Below, in pieces: positions 7,477-16,234 of a stretch of DNA of 37,240 bases. The first letter of the stretch is position 1; each line of letters starts with the position of its first letter. A program made the translations under genes and the position numbers. The notes beneath the pieces were generated by a model. That model had not been told where the DNA came from, searched no databases, and was given only the letters and a program-made list of their open reading frames with translations. The stretch is from Ignavibacteria bacterium (lineage in GTDB: Bacteria; Bacteroidota; Ignavibacteria; Palsa-1295): contig JABDDM010000016.1 of assembly GCA_013287605.1 (NCBI GenBank), positions 1-37,240 on the forward strand, given 5' to 3'.

Positions 7477-10023
7477 ATGTCTGCGAACCGGCTCTTTCTC
7501 TCATTTCTCTGTCTGACGCTGTGTGTGACGGGTATGGCATTGCCATGCATCTCGTTCGCGCAGACGCGGCAGATTGAGCGCGGAGAGGAAATGCGCGCAC
7601 TTTCAAAGTTGCTGGGTGCTCGCGGTCATCCTTCGGTTGCTCTCGTTCTTTCCGGCGGCGGTGCGAAAGGCCTTGCGCACATCGGCGTCCTCGATGTTCT
7701 GGACAGCGCACATATCCCAATCGATCTCATCGTAGGTACAAGCATGGGCGCGGCGATCGGAGGCCTCTACGCGGCAGGCTATTCTCCAAAGGAGCTTGAG
7801 CGATTCGCCGAGCGCACCAACTGGTCGGACATCCTTGATTTCGACGACGATTCGCATCGAACCGAGCGCATGCTGAATCAGAAGGACAACGATAACGCCG
7901 TACTCTCACTTCGATTCAGCGGTTTTTTCAAGCCCGTCCTGCCAAAAGCGCTCTCAAGCGGCGAGCGACTTACCATGCTGCTGAATGCGATGGTGATCAA
8001 CGCCCCGGGTGGTACGGCACAGGATTTTACTCGCGATCTGCGTGTACCTTTTATCGCACTGGCAACCGACATTGTTACAGGAAATCGAAGACTGATCACC
8101 CAGGGGGATCTTACGTCAGCAATGCGCGCGAGCATTACACTTCCACTTCGCTTTACTCCACTAAGTGCCGACACCGCCATTCTGGTTGACGGTGGACTTC
8201 TCTCAAACGTGCCGGTCGATGTAGCGAAAGATTCTGCTGGAGCCGATATCGCGATCGCCTCAAACACCACGGCGACCTTGCGCACCCGTGAAGATCTCTC
8301 CTCCCCATGGGATGTTGCCGATCAGGTGATTACGCTCATGATGCTTCGATTGAGTCGAGAGTCGCTCTCTCGCGCTGATGCAGTCATTACTCCAGGAATC
8401 TCAAGCGGAGCGGCCGATTTTCAGGACGTGGCCGGCATTATCGAATCGGGACGAGATGCTGCGCGAGCAATGTTGCCGAAGCTCTTGCGACTCGTCACTC
8501 CGCGATTAGGCGGTTCGGGATCTGCGCCGGAGCCAATGAATGAAGACGCCGCGATCGATGGAAATCCCGATGTCATTCTTGAAACGTATGGGCGATCGAT
8601 CCCGGATACCGTAGAACGAGCTGTGCGCTCATTGATGAATGGCCCTGCCTCCGCGCGAACGTTTCATCGCGAAATGTCAGAGGTCGTCTCGGCGTTCCGA
8701 TCACAGGGTTACACACTTGCGCGTGTTGATAGCATCACACGTGAGCGCTCCGCCACGACGACCATCTATATTGATGAAGGGCAGATTGGAGATGTGATCG
8801 TTGGAGGCAACGCGACATTCCATCCCGAAATCGTGCTTCGCGAATTTCCACTTTCTAAAGGAGATATCTTCCGAGCACAGGACGCAGAGCGTGGACTTCG
8901 CAATTTGACGAGTACCGGTTTTTTCGAGTTCACAAGTATCGAGGTATTACATAGCAAACCGGATTCGAGCAGGCAGCTTCCCGTCCTGAAGCTGACTGTC
9001 CAGGAGCGCGCCTCGAATATTCTGCGACTTGGCCTGTTTGCCGACAACGAGTATGGAGCGCAGTTCTCGAGTGAACTTGCCAACGAAAACATGTTTGGGA
9101 CTGGAACAAGTATTTCGATCAAGGGCGGCGTTGGCTCGCTCACACGATATGGTGCGATCACGTTTCAAGCCCCGAGGCTTTTTCGTTCGACCACTTCGTT
9201 GCTCGCACAGCTCTATTCCGGTTACAAAGACATGACCGTCTATCATACCGTTGTGGATGTTGCCGGCGGTAGAATCAATTCGGAAATCACGGATGTGGTT
9301 CGGGAGTCGCGCGATATCGGTGAACGGTTGAAGATCGGTGGCGATGTGGGACGTGTTGCCGAACTCTCGTTTGAGATCCGCCATGAGAAGCAAAGCTATT
9401 TTTCCGTTCGCACTGCTGATCCTCTGATAACGACAGACTTCGTAACTGCCATGCGCGGTGAACTCGACATCGATTCACGCAACGACCGATCATTCCCGCA
9501 AATGGGGACCTATGCGGTTGCCTACTATGAGATCGGTGCAAAGTTTCTTGCAGGTGGCGTATCGTACACAAAAATTTACGCCGGCCTCGAACAGGCAATC
9601 CCCCTTTCGAGTCTGCACACGCTTATCCCGAGAGTATCGGCGGGTTTTGGGGATCTCACGTTGCCGCGCATGGAGCAATTCTCTCTCGGCGGCATCGAAT
9701 CGTTTTATGGCTTAAATGAAGGTGAGGCTCGGGGACGTCAGATGATCGCCAGCAGCATTACCTACCAGATCGCGATACCGCATGCGCTGCTCTTTCCAAC
9801 GTTCGTAAGCATGCGATACGATCTTGGTGCGACCTGGCTGGTACCAGAAACAATCAAGTTTGAAGCCCTCGTGCACGGGATTGGGATGGGGATCGGTCTC
9901 AAAACTCCGCTTGGTTTGGCGCGATTTGCCGTCGGTGAGAACTTTCGATTCACGCAGAGTTCTGAGAAGCCACTCGATCTGAACAAACCTCGGTTCTATT
10001 TTTCGATCGGTGCAAATTTGTAG
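7477..10023 (+). CDS. Outer-membrane patatin-like phospholipase with POTRA and Omp85-type beta-barrel
   Basis: This is an 848-residue exported protein. A signal peptide (residues 1-28, ending SFAQ) fixes the start at 7477. The patatin lipase domain follows: oxyanion loop SGGGAKG (59-65), nucleophile S89 in GTSMG and catalytic D238 in VDGGL, so the Ser-Asp dyad is intact. After a linker comes a POTRA-like module (about 425-510, containing VGGNATFHPEIVLREFPLS). The C-terminal third is a surface-antigen/BamA-like barrel with LGGIESFYGLNEG, ending in the strand FYFSIGANL. The layout is that of type Vd (PlpD-like) autotransporters and the related Bacteroidota patatin/BamA proteins, in which the barrel carries the lipase to or through the outer membrane. 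An SDR gene starts 4 bases after its stop. Confidence 0.9.
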   Translation: MSANRLFLSFLCLTLCVTGMALPCISFAQTRQIERGEEMRALSKLLGARGHPSVALVLSGGGAKGLAHIGVLDVLDSAHIPIDLIVGTSMGAAIGGLYAAGYSPKELERFAERTNWSDILDFDDDSHRTERMLNQKDNDNAVLSLRFSGFFKPVLPKALSSGERLTMLLNAMVINAPGGTAQDFTRDLRVPFIALATDIVTGNRRLITQGDLTSAMRASITLPLRFTPLSADTAILVDGGLLSNVPVDVAKDSAGADIAIASNTTATLRTREDLSSPWDVADQVITLMMLRLSRESLSRADAVITPGISSGAADFQDVAGIIESGRDAARAMLPKLLRLVTPRLGGSGSAPEPMNEDAAIDGNPDVILETYGRSIPDTVERAVRSLMNGPASARTFHREMSEVVSAFRSQGYTLARVDSITRERSATTTIYIDEGQIGDVIVGGNATFHPEIVLREFPLSKGDIFRAQDAERGLRNLTSTGFFEFTSIEVLHSKPDSSRQLPVLKLTVQERASNILRLGLFADNEYGAQFSSELANENMFGTGTSISIKGGVGSLTRYGAITFQAPRLFRSTTSLLAQLYSGYKDMTVYHTVVDVAGGRINSEITDVVRESRDIGERLKIGGDVGRVAELSFEIRHEKQSYFSVRTADPLITTDFVTAMRGELDIDSRNDRSFPQMGTYAVAYYEIGAKFLAGGVSYTKIYAGLEQAIPLSSLHTLIPRVSAGFGDLTLPRMEQFSLGGIESFYGLNEGEARGRQMIASSITYQIAIPHALLFPTFVSMRYDLGATWLVPETIKFEALVHGIGMGIGLKTPLGLARFAVGENFRFTQSSEKPLDLNKPRFYFSIGANL

Positions 10024-10026
10024 GGC

Positions 10027-10743
10027 ATGAATATTCTGGTCACGGGTGGATCGAAGGGAATTGGTTATGCGATCGCTGAATGTTTTCTGCGTCGGTACCC
10101 TGATTCTAACATCGCGATCTGTGCTCGGAACAAGAAGGAGATCGATAGAGCGGTAGAATCGCTGAAGAAGATCTCTTCGATCTCGAAGGTGGTGGGTGGT
10201 ATTTGCGATGTGGCGTTTGAGTCTTCGGTTGATGCTTTTGTTTCCTCTGTTGAGTCGGAATTTGGTTACGTCGATGTGCTGGTCAACAATTCGGGATTTG
10301 GGATATTCAAACCTGTCGAAGAATTGAGTGAACAGGAGTTCGATTCCGTCATCGCGACGAATCTTCGAGGAGTCTTTCTGACGACGAAACGTGTCTTGCC
10401 TGTGATGCGTAAACGTCGTGAAGGATCAATCGTGACGATTGCCTCGCTTGCTGGAAAGAATGGGTTCGTCGGCGGTGCAGCTTATTGCGCGTCCAAGTTT
10501 GGCGTTCGCGGTTTGATGCAATCGCTCTTTCTCGAAGTGCGCGAGGAGAATGTACGAGTCATTACTCTTTTCCCGGGAAGTGTCGAAACGGCATTCTTCG
10601 TAACCGCTGATGCAAGTCGGATCAAGTCGAAGTCCGCTCTTCAATCTGAAGATGTCGCTGAAGCAGTTGTCGCTGCTGTCGGTTTGTCTGCACGTGCGGA
10701 CATCTCAGAACTTGACATTCGCCCAACGAATCCGAAAGGCTAA
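10027..10743 (+). CDS. Short-chain dehydrogenase/reductase (classical SDR)
   Basis: This 238-residue oxidoreductase has all landmarks of a classical SDR: the cofactor motif TGGSKGIG (residues 6-13), NNSG near 90, the catalytic S140, and Y153-CAS-K157. The stretch PGSVETAFF after the active site is also typical. An Arg in CARNKKE after the second strand suggests NADP(H). It starts 4 bases after the patatin stop, so the two form an operon. The substrate is unknown; a lipid-derived carbonyl is a guess from context only. Confidence 0.92.
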   Translation: MNILVTGGSKGIGYAIAECFLRRYPDSNIAICARNKKEIDRAVESLKKISSISKVVGGICDVAFESSVDAFVSSVESEFGYVDVLVNNSGFGIFKPVEELSEQEFDSVIATNLRGVFLTTKRVLPVMRKRREGSIVTIASLAGKNGFVGGAAYCASKFGVRGLMQSLFLEVREENVRVITLFPGSVETAFFVTADASRIKSKSALQSEDVAEAVVAAVGLSARADISELDIRPTNPKG

Positions 10744-10770
10744 GATCGTTACTTGAGGCTGGGCCAAAAA

Positions 10771-10806
10771 AGACCCCGGTCTCTCTTGGGGAGCGAGTCG
10801 GGGTCT
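10771..10806 (-). terminator. Rho-independent terminator for leftward transcription
   Basis: AGACCCCG at 10771-10778 pairs with CGGGGTCT at 10799-10806. On the minus strand the hairpin is followed at once by TTTTTT (10765-10770). On the plus strand no T-run follows. It therefore ends the leftward transcript of the NarL-type regulator, and may also slow readthrough from the SDR gene. Confidence 0.75.
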
Positions 10807-10931
10807 GGTCCGTCAATATGTGGGAGAGAAAAATCTACAATCGTCGAGATCTTGCACAGAGGGCAAGAGTCACAGTGCAAGAATACGGGATTGCAAATTG
10901 TTTAACTATCGGTCAAGTGATGTAATTTTTA

Positions 10932-10968
10932 TAGGAGAATTGCGAATTTCTCGTAGGACAATCTCCTA
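10932..10968 (-). other. Stem-loop just after the NarL-type regulator stop codon
   Basis: TAGGAGA at 10932-10938 and TCTCCTA at 10962-10968 form a 7-base inverted repeat with a 23-base loop. It lies directly after the regulator's stop codon, without a T-run. It may stabilise the mRNA 3' end; the role is unproven. Confidence 0.35.
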
Positions 10969-10970
10969 CA

Positions 10971-11621
10971 TCACTGCCCTTTCTGTCCAATTTCGATCAA
11001 ACTGTGCTGTAAGGCATACTGCGTTATTTCCGCGTTATTCTTCATTTGCATCTTTTCGAGGATTCTGGTCCGGTTCGTCGAAATGGTCTTCACAGAGAGA
11101 GAAAGCTCCTCAGCGATCTCCGTTACGGTCTTGCCGAGGGCAATCATCCTGAAGACTTGAAACTCGCGGTTCGAGAGGAGCTCATGCGGGCTAGCACCTT
11201 TGTCGGACACAAGATGCAGCGCCAGGCGTTCGGCGAGATTGCTGCTAATGTATTTTCCACCGCTCGAAGCTTTGCGAATCGCGGCGATCAATTGGTCCGG
11301 GGCGCTTTCCTTTGTGAGATACCCTGCCGCGCCTGCCTTGAGTGTGCGAACCGCATACTGGTCCTCGGCGTGAAGACTCAGGATAAGAACTGGTACCTCA
11401 GGATGATCGCGTCTGACCTCAATAAGCACATCAAGCCCGCTTCTGCCGGGCATGGAAATGTCGAGAAGGAGCAGATCAGGCTTGAGTGATCGCACTTTCG
11501 GAACGACCTCTGCAGCGTTCGTTGCTTCTCCGACCACCTTGATATCCATGGTCTGCGCAACGATCTGTTTCAGGCCTTCGCGAACGATCGCGTGATCGTC
11601 TGCTATGAGCACTCGGATCAT
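10971..11621 (-). CDS. NarL/LuxR-family response regulator (orphan)
   Basis: This 216-residue response regulator has a receiver domain with D8/D9, phosphoacceptor D54 in LLLDISMPGRSG, S82 and K104 in YLTKES. A LuxR-type helix-turn-helix follows at about 150-205 (LSNREFQVFRMIALGKTVTEI, split over two helices, then SVKTISTNRTRILEKM). No histidine kinase gene is adjacent, so its partner is elsewhere. A 7-base inverted repeat (CTTGATT 11628-11634, AATCAAG 11646-11652) lies directly before the start codon and could be an operator. The gene is read leftward toward the terminator at 10771-10806. Confidence 0.93.
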   Translation of the reverse strand: MIRVLIADDHAIVREGLKQIVAQTMDIKVVGEATNAAEVVPKVRSLKPDLLLLDISMPGRSGLDVLIEVRRDHPEVPVLILSLHAEDQYAVRTLKAGAAGYLTKESAPDQLIAAIRKASSGGKYISSNLAERLALHLVSDKGASPHELLSNREFQVFRMIALGKTVTEIAEELSLSVKTISTNRTRILEKMQMKNNAEITQYALQHSLIEIGQKGQ

Positions 11622-11847
11622 ATTAACCTTGATTTATCTGGAAGCAATCAAGAATCCCCTTACAACTCAACTCAGGGTCACTTCGATACCGCATCGAAGC
11701 ATGTGCGTTTGATTGCCATGGAAAAGCCGACTGGCTGAACGGCTCGGTTCCACAACTCGTGATGCGCCAGCATGCCTATTGAAGAGCTACAGTGAGAGCA
11801 TGCCAGTATCAACTGATAAGAGGATTCTTAGCAAAGAGTGCCCGCCT

Positions 11848-12777
11848 TCAGGGGAGAGATCCTTGTAGTCCCTCAAGGAATGTTATCTTCCTTGGGTGAA
11901 AGATTTCGTTAAATTCTCGCTCGCGCGCCGGATCGTGAACAATATTCTCTTCTTTGAGCATCGTGAGTTGGTCTCGCGTGAACGGGAATACCGCGAACCG
12001 ATCCAGCAACGAAGCCATGAATTCGACCAGCCCAAACGGGATATGAACGACTGGCTTGTTCTTGCCCTCTGCACGCGAGATCAACCGCATGATCTCTTCG
12101 TATGCAATTTTCTCCGGACCGCCCAGATCATACGACTGATGAATGGTCTCTTTTTGATTGAGTGCCTTCGCAACGGCATCAGCAACGACTTCGAGTGCTA
12201 TTGGCTGCATGCGATAATTTCCGTCACCGAAGATAGGTAGCAATGGAGCAGTGCGTGTAACCTTCGCGATTTCGTTAACGAAACTTATTTTCTTCGTTGG
12301 TGTGGTGCCAAAGACAATCGAAGGTCGAAGGATCGTCCAATCGAGTGCGCTCGCGCGCACGAGTTCTTCGGCTTGCCATTTCGTTTTGAAGTACTCCGTG
12401 ACAGCGTTTGCTCTCGTGCCGAGGGCGGACATTTGTACCCAGCGTGAGATGCCAGAGCGTGTTGCCGATGCCAACAGTGTTCGAACACCTTCTACATGTA
12501 CCTTTTGAAATGTGCGTCCTTGTTTCGGGAATTGACGCAAGAGACCTGGCAAATAGACAAGTGTATCAGAGCCAGCAAAGGCGCCTTCAACCGAGCGAAT
12601 GGCAGCATCATCGGATACATCTGCGATCACTTGTGTAATCTCAGGATGGTTGGCACGAAGATCCTCGCCCGATCGTGGAGAATGGACGATCGCAATTAAT
12701 TCATGTCCTGCCGAACGAAGATTGTTAACGATCCCGTCTCCGACAAATCCGGTTGCTCCAGCGACTACGATCTTCAT
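11848..12777 (-). CDS. NAD(P)H-binding protein of the NDUFA9-like atypical SDR group
   Basis: This 309-residue Rossmann protein opens with VAGATGFVGDGIVNNL, the TGxxGxxG cofactor motif of atypical SDRs. The middle contains WVQMSALGTRA and a Tyr/Lys pair in EYFKTKWQAEELV (YxxxK), followed by DWTILRPSIVFG, which is strongly typical of the complex I NDUFA9-like/YwnB group. Such proteins bind NAD(P)H; bacterial members are poorly characterised and may act as chaperones, ubiquinone-biosynthesis helpers or reductases. It stands alone and divergent from rsmA across a 109-base gap. Confidence 0.85.
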   Translation of the reverse strand: MKIVVAGATGFVGDGIVNNLRSAGHELIAIVHSPRSGEDLRANHPEITQVIADVSDDAAIRSVEGAFAGSDTLVYLPGLLRQFPKQGRTFQKVHVEGVRTLLASATRSGISRWVQMSALGTRANAVTEYFKTKWQAEELVRASALDWTILRPSIVFGTTPTKKISFVNEIAKVTRTAPLLPIFGDGNYRMQPIALEVVADAVAKALNQKETIHQSYDLGGPEKIAYEEIMRLISRAEGKNKPVVHIPFGLVEFMASLLDRFAVFPFTRDQLTMLKEENIVHDPAREREFNEIFHPRKITFLEGLQGSLP

Positions 12778-12886
12778 GTTTGGGTATTGGAAATATTTTG
12801 GGCGTAGGTATAGGGTCTGGAGTGTTGGAAGAGTTCATGTTGCCTCGCCTGTGCGACGAGTTGTCAAAGAAGTTGGTTAAGAAACC

Positions 12887-13708
12887 ATGATTCAACTTCA
12901 GGCGCGAAAGTCACTTGGGCAACATTTCCTGGCAGATGCGGCAATACTAAAGCGCATTACCGGCGCTGTCGAGATCACAACTGGAGATAATGTCGTGGAG
13001 ATCGGGGCAGGCACGGGACTGCTAACTGCAGAACTTCTTAAATCGCCGCTCGAGCGACTCATCTCCTTCGAAGTCGATGACCGTGTAGTACCAGAACTTC
13101 GAGCACATTTTGCGAGCGAGGGCGATCGATTCAAAGTTGAGCACCAGGATATACTCGCCATTGATCTTCGGACGATCGGTACTCCGGAGAGGCTTCTTCG
13201 CGTTGTCGGGAATATTCCCTATTACATCACATCCCCTATCCTGTTCAAACTGATCGAGGAACGTTCGGCTATCAAAGATGCCGTGCTACTCGTTCAATTG
13301 GAAGTCGCTGAGCGACTCACGGCCTCACCGAGAACGAAAGCGTACGGAATCCCAACGGTGATCGCAAATTTCTTCGGCGAAGTTGAATTCCTCTTTAAGG
13401 TCAAAGCCGGTGCCTTCAAGCCACCTCCTAAAGTCGACTCCGCGGTAATTCGAATCAATTTTCAGCGGCCATACTTCGCGCGAACTGGCGAAACTCCACC
13501 TGCAGGCTTCCCAGAGCACGGATTTCAAAAGTTTATTCGCGGCATATTCCGCATGCGGAGAAAGACGATTCGCAATAACCTGAAAGGGCTTGTGCCCGAG
13601 GAGCGTATCGCGCAGCTTCCTGTTGGATTATTGGGACAGCGTGCTGAAGAACTAGGAATCGGCGAGCTGATTGATCTCTTTACTCAGGCGTCGTCTGTAT
13701 GGAGCTAA
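12887..13708 (+). CDS. rsmA: 16S rRNA (adenine1518/1519-N6)-dimethyltransferase RsmA
   Basis: This cytoplasmic enzyme dimethylates two adjacent adenines in the 3' hairpin of 16S rRNA with S-adenosylmethionine, late in 30S assembly. It is 273 residues long, as usual. The signature KSLGQHFL is at residues 8-15, the SAM motif I VVEIGAGTG at about 36-44, and the catalytic NIPYY at 109-113, followed by ITSPIL. The C-terminal helical domain includes FRMRRKTIRNNL. It is transcribed alone, divergent from the NDUFA9-like gene. The family is universal and its loss can give kasugamycin resistance. Confidence 0.96.
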   Translation: MIQLQARKSLGQHFLADAAILKRITGAVEITTGDNVVEIGAGTGLLTAELLKSPLERLISFEVDDRVVPELRAHFASEGDRFKVEHQDILAIDLRTIGTPERLLRVVGNIPYYITSPILFKLIEERSAIKDAVLLVQLEVAERLTASPRTKAYGIPTVIANFFGEVEFLFKVKAGAFKPPPKVDSAVIRINFQRPYFARTGETPPAGFPEHGFQKFIRGIFRMRRKTIRNNLKGLVPEERIAQLPVGLLGQRAEELGIGELIDLFTQASSVWS

Positions 13709-13801
13709 CTTGCGCTCCGAAGTTTACGGCCGATCTTTCTCCGTGACGGGATAGCAACTTACTTCCTTATTGTTAGGAACGGCTCGCTTTTTCTTAACTA
13801 C

Positions 13802-14860
13802 GTGGCACAACTGATCCGAAATATTGCAGAACCCACTCCGACAACGGCCCGGCCTCAAAGCAAGGCCGGCACGGAGGCGTTTGCGCCAGTACTTCGGATG
13901 TTCGCTTCGGTCGATCTGCTCGTGGTGGCCTTTGCCATGCTAATGATGACGATCGCGATCCTGGGCTCCTATCGGATCGATGAATGGGGATGGGTTGTGG
14001 CTGCGAGTCTCGTTGCAATCGCGGCAGTCTGGGCGATGAACGTTCTGCGACTTCGTAACAAGTCGAGATGGGTTGAACTGCTCCACTTGTTTTATCTGGC
14101 GCCAGTCATCCCAATTTTCTTCAAGTTATCGGAGAAGATGTCGTTCGTCTTGCACGGTCGTGATTATGATGACAGCCTGATCCTCGTCGACCGCCTGCTC
14201 TTCCACACCGATCCGACGGTCTGGTTGTTCACGCACATTCCGCCCGCTCCCTGGCTGGTCGAGTATCTCCAGGTCTGTTACGCGCTGTTTTATTTCTTGC
14301 CTGTTATACTTGCGGTCGAGCTTTACCGTCGCCATCAACACGAATTGGCAGAGCAGCGCTTTGGGCGAGAGCCAAAAGATCAACTGACGGAGTTGAGGTT
14401 TGTTGTCGTCTATGGATTCTTCCTTTCCTATCTCGGCTACATTCTTTATCCTGCTGTCGGGCCCCGTTTCACGCTGCACGATTTTGTGAATTTGTCCAAA
14501 GAACTTCCCGGAGGGTATTTTACCGATGTCATGCGACATTTCCTCAATGCGGGTGAGAATATCGATATTCAGGCCCCGCTGAATGTCATCCGCCAGCACG
14601 TAACTCGAGACGCATTCCCCAGCGGCCACACCGACATTACATTCATTACGATCCTGCTGGCTTTCAAGTATAAGGCAAAGCTAAAGTGGGTCATTCTCCT
14701 GATCGGCGCAAGCTTGATCTTCTCGACCGTCTATCTCCGATACCACTATGTGATCGACCTTATTGGCGGGATGCTCTTCGCCGTTCTGACGCTTTACTCC
14801 TGGCAATGGATGGACCGAATGCTCCGTACTGCCCGGGCTCGGCTGCTTAACGAAACCTGA
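13802..14860 (+). CDS. PAP2-family integral membrane phosphatase/transferase
   Basis: This 352-residue multi-pass membrane protein has the three phosphatase motifs of the PAP2 superfamily in its C-terminal half: a C1-like region around YPAVGPRFTLHDF, C2 PSGHT with the catalytic His at about residue 278, and C3 TVYLRYHYVIDLIGG. The extra N-terminal helices (from about residue 38) and the GPR motif resemble the inositol-phosphorylceramide synthase-like branch (PAP2_3), which handles lipid phosphates or transfers phospho-headgroups. The start is a GTG at 13802; an ATG at 13898 would cut into the first membrane helix. It lies 93 bases after rsmA. Confidence 0.82.
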   Translation: MAQLIRNIAEPTPTTARPQSKAGTEAFAPVLRMFASVDLLVVAFAMLMMTIAILGSYRIDEWGWVVAASLVAIAAVWAMNVLRLRNKSRWVELLHLFYLAPVIPIFFKLSEKMSFVLHGRDYDDSLILVDRLLFHTDPTVWLFTHIPPAPWLVEYLQVCYALFYFLPVILAVELYRRHQHELAEQRFGREPKDQLTELRFVVVYGFFLSYLGYILYPAVGPRFTLHDFVNLSKELPGGYFTDVMRHFLNAGENIDIQAPLNVIRQHVTRDAFPSGHTDITFITILLAFKYKAKLKWVILLIGASLIFSTVYLRYHYVIDLIGGMLFAVLTLYSWQWMDRMLRTARARLLNET

Positions 14861-14873
14861 CCACCGTCAGGTT
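14854..14873 (+). other. Hairpin overlapping the PAP2 stop codon
   Basis: AACCTGAC and GTCAGGTT form a perfect 8-base stem with a CACC loop. The TGA stop (14858-14860) lies inside the left arm. No T-run follows, so it is a terminator-like or mRNA-end structure of uncertain strength. Confidence 0.45.
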
Positions 14874-15462
14874 GAGGGATCTTGGGTTGTTACTTTGGCA
14901 ACTCTGAAGCGTTATACAGGTGGATATCATCTGCTTTGTGTGGGTTGAGCTGCATGAATAATCTGTCATCCAGCGCACAAACTTGCAAGAAAAGGGACGA
15001 TTACGTGTCACTTAGGGTGGGAGACACCTTGATGGTAGCGTTCTCCTCGAATAATAGGCGTCGAAACAATTGTTCATTATTTTCGTGTAAAGACCGAGAA
15101 CAGTTGCAGAACATCTTGGGGAGTTGGAGGGAGTTAGCAGGTTTTGGCAGGATTTTACCGCGGAATGGCATAAGAACCAAGTTTCTTTTTGGACTCGAGC
15201 AAAAAATTTCGTATTTTTGCCGGTCTGGAATCGAGAGGTGACCGCTGGTTGGTACAGTCAAAGATAACAACCCTCAAATCCAGAAAGAATCCCAGCTTTT
15301 TGCATCCTGGCGAGCGTAGAGGCAGAAACAAGCGTTAAAGTCCAAAACTATGCAGGCTAGCGCGAGCGGTATGGCATGTGGATGGCAATGAAAACTAAAG
15401 CTAGGGTAACAAAGTGTAATAGGGCAAGGGTTAAAAGTTACGTATAAGAAGGGGCAAGAAGA
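14861..15462. other. 602-base intergenic region before the sigma factor
   Basis: No gene is supported here: a plus-strand frame at 14882-15241 is open but shows no domain and a cysteine/serine-rich composition unlike the neighbours. The region holds the hairpin after the PAP2 gene and the best Bacteroidota-type promoter of the window (15188-15219). Transcripts from it would have a leader of about 240 bases, for which I see no recognisable riboswitch. Confidence 0.5.
15188..15219 (+). promoter_or_regulatory. Bacteroidota-type promoter (TTTG-N20-TAnnTTTG) upstream of the sigma factor
   Basis: TTTG at 15188-15191 and TATTTTTG at 15212-15219 match the -33 and -7 elements of the Bacteroidota vegetative promoter with a 20-base spacer. 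The predicted start near 15225 leaves a leader of about 240 bases before the sigma-factor gene. Confidence 0.6.
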
Positions 15463-16155
15463 GTGAGCTACGGATTGACGCTGAATCAGCTGGACGAGAA
15501 GGGAGTACGGGACCGCCATCGGGATTTTGAACGAGAGGCGATGCCGCACATCAATGCATTATACAATTTCGCGCTGCGAATGACCGGCGATCCGGACGAC
15601 GCGAATGACCTCCTGCAGGAGACCTACATGAAGGCCTACCGGTTCTGGGACAAATTTGAGCCCGGCACCAACTGCAAGGCATGGCTTTTCCGGATCATGA
15701 AGAATTCCTATATCAACATTTATCGCAAAGAGAGCAAAGAGCCTGATAAAGTTGACTACGAGGACATCCAGAACTTCTATAATACCATCCGTTCGGAATA
15801 CACAGATCCGAACGACATGGAAGCGCGTCTCTACCGTAATTTGCTCGATGACGATCTAACCCGCGCGGTTGAATCGCTGCCGGAAGATTTTCGGACTGTC
15901 GTGATCCTTTGCGACATCGAGGGATTTACGTATGAAGAGATCGCGGAATTTGTAGATTGCCCGATCGGTACTGTTCGTTCGCGTTTGCACCGGGGCAGAA
16001 AGCTTCTTCGCAACAAGCTGATCGAATATGCTCGCGTCCGTGGCTACAACGTTGAGGAAGAGCGCCATCGCAAGACGGGCGCCCACGGCGAAGAAGTCAT
16101 CGGCGATGAGGCCGAAGTTGACGAAGCGCTAAAGGAGAATCACGTGGTTTCCTGA
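15463..16155 (+). CDS. ECF-type sigma-70 factor
   Basis: This RNA polymerase sigma factor has 230 residues. Region 2 (about 28-95) includes NALYNFALRMTGDPDDANDL and the -10-recognition stretch WLFRIMKNSYINIYRKE. Region 4 (about 130-185) contains LPEDFRTVVILCDIEGFTYEE and a helix-turn-helix with IGTVRSRLHRGRKLL. An acidic tail of some 35 residues follows. It starts with GTG at 15463 after a purine-rich GAAGAG. No anti-sigma gene is adjacent; a strong terminator follows directly, so it is monocistronic. This sort of ECF factor without a neighbouring anti-sigma is frequent in the Chlorobi/Ignavibacteria branch, which is a general impression and not a search result. Confidence 0.93.
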   Translation: MSYGLTLNQLDEKGVRDRHRDFEREAMPHINALYNFALRMTGDPDDANDLLQETYMKAYRFWDKFEPGTNCKAWLFRIMKNSYINIYRKESKEPDKVDYEDIQNFYNTIRSEYTDPNDMEARLYRNLLDDDLTRAVESLPEDFRTVVILCDIEGFTYEEIAEFVDCPIGTVRSRLHRGRKLLRNKLIEYARVRGYNVEEERHRKTGAHGEEVIGDEAEVDEALKENHVVS

Positions 16156-16179
16156 TCGCACTTAGGTCGAGGTTTCAAG

Positions 16180-16212
16180 CACCGTTTATCTTTGGATAAG
16201 CGGTGTTTTTTT
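16180..16212 (+). terminator. Rho-independent terminator of the sigma-factor gene
   Basis: CACCGTTTATC (16180-16190) pairs with GATAAGCGGTG (16195-16205), an 11-base stem with one G-T pair and a TTTG loop, followed by seven T residues (16206-16212). It is a textbook intrinsic terminator 25 bases after the stop codon. Confidence 0.92.
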
Positions 16213-16234
16213 GTGCGCGCACTAGAGCAACGTG

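Noticed and set aside
14882-15241. A 119-codon plus-strand frame before the sigma factor
   Set aside because: It contains the promoter elements, is rich in Cys/Ser/Arg in a random manner and matches no family.
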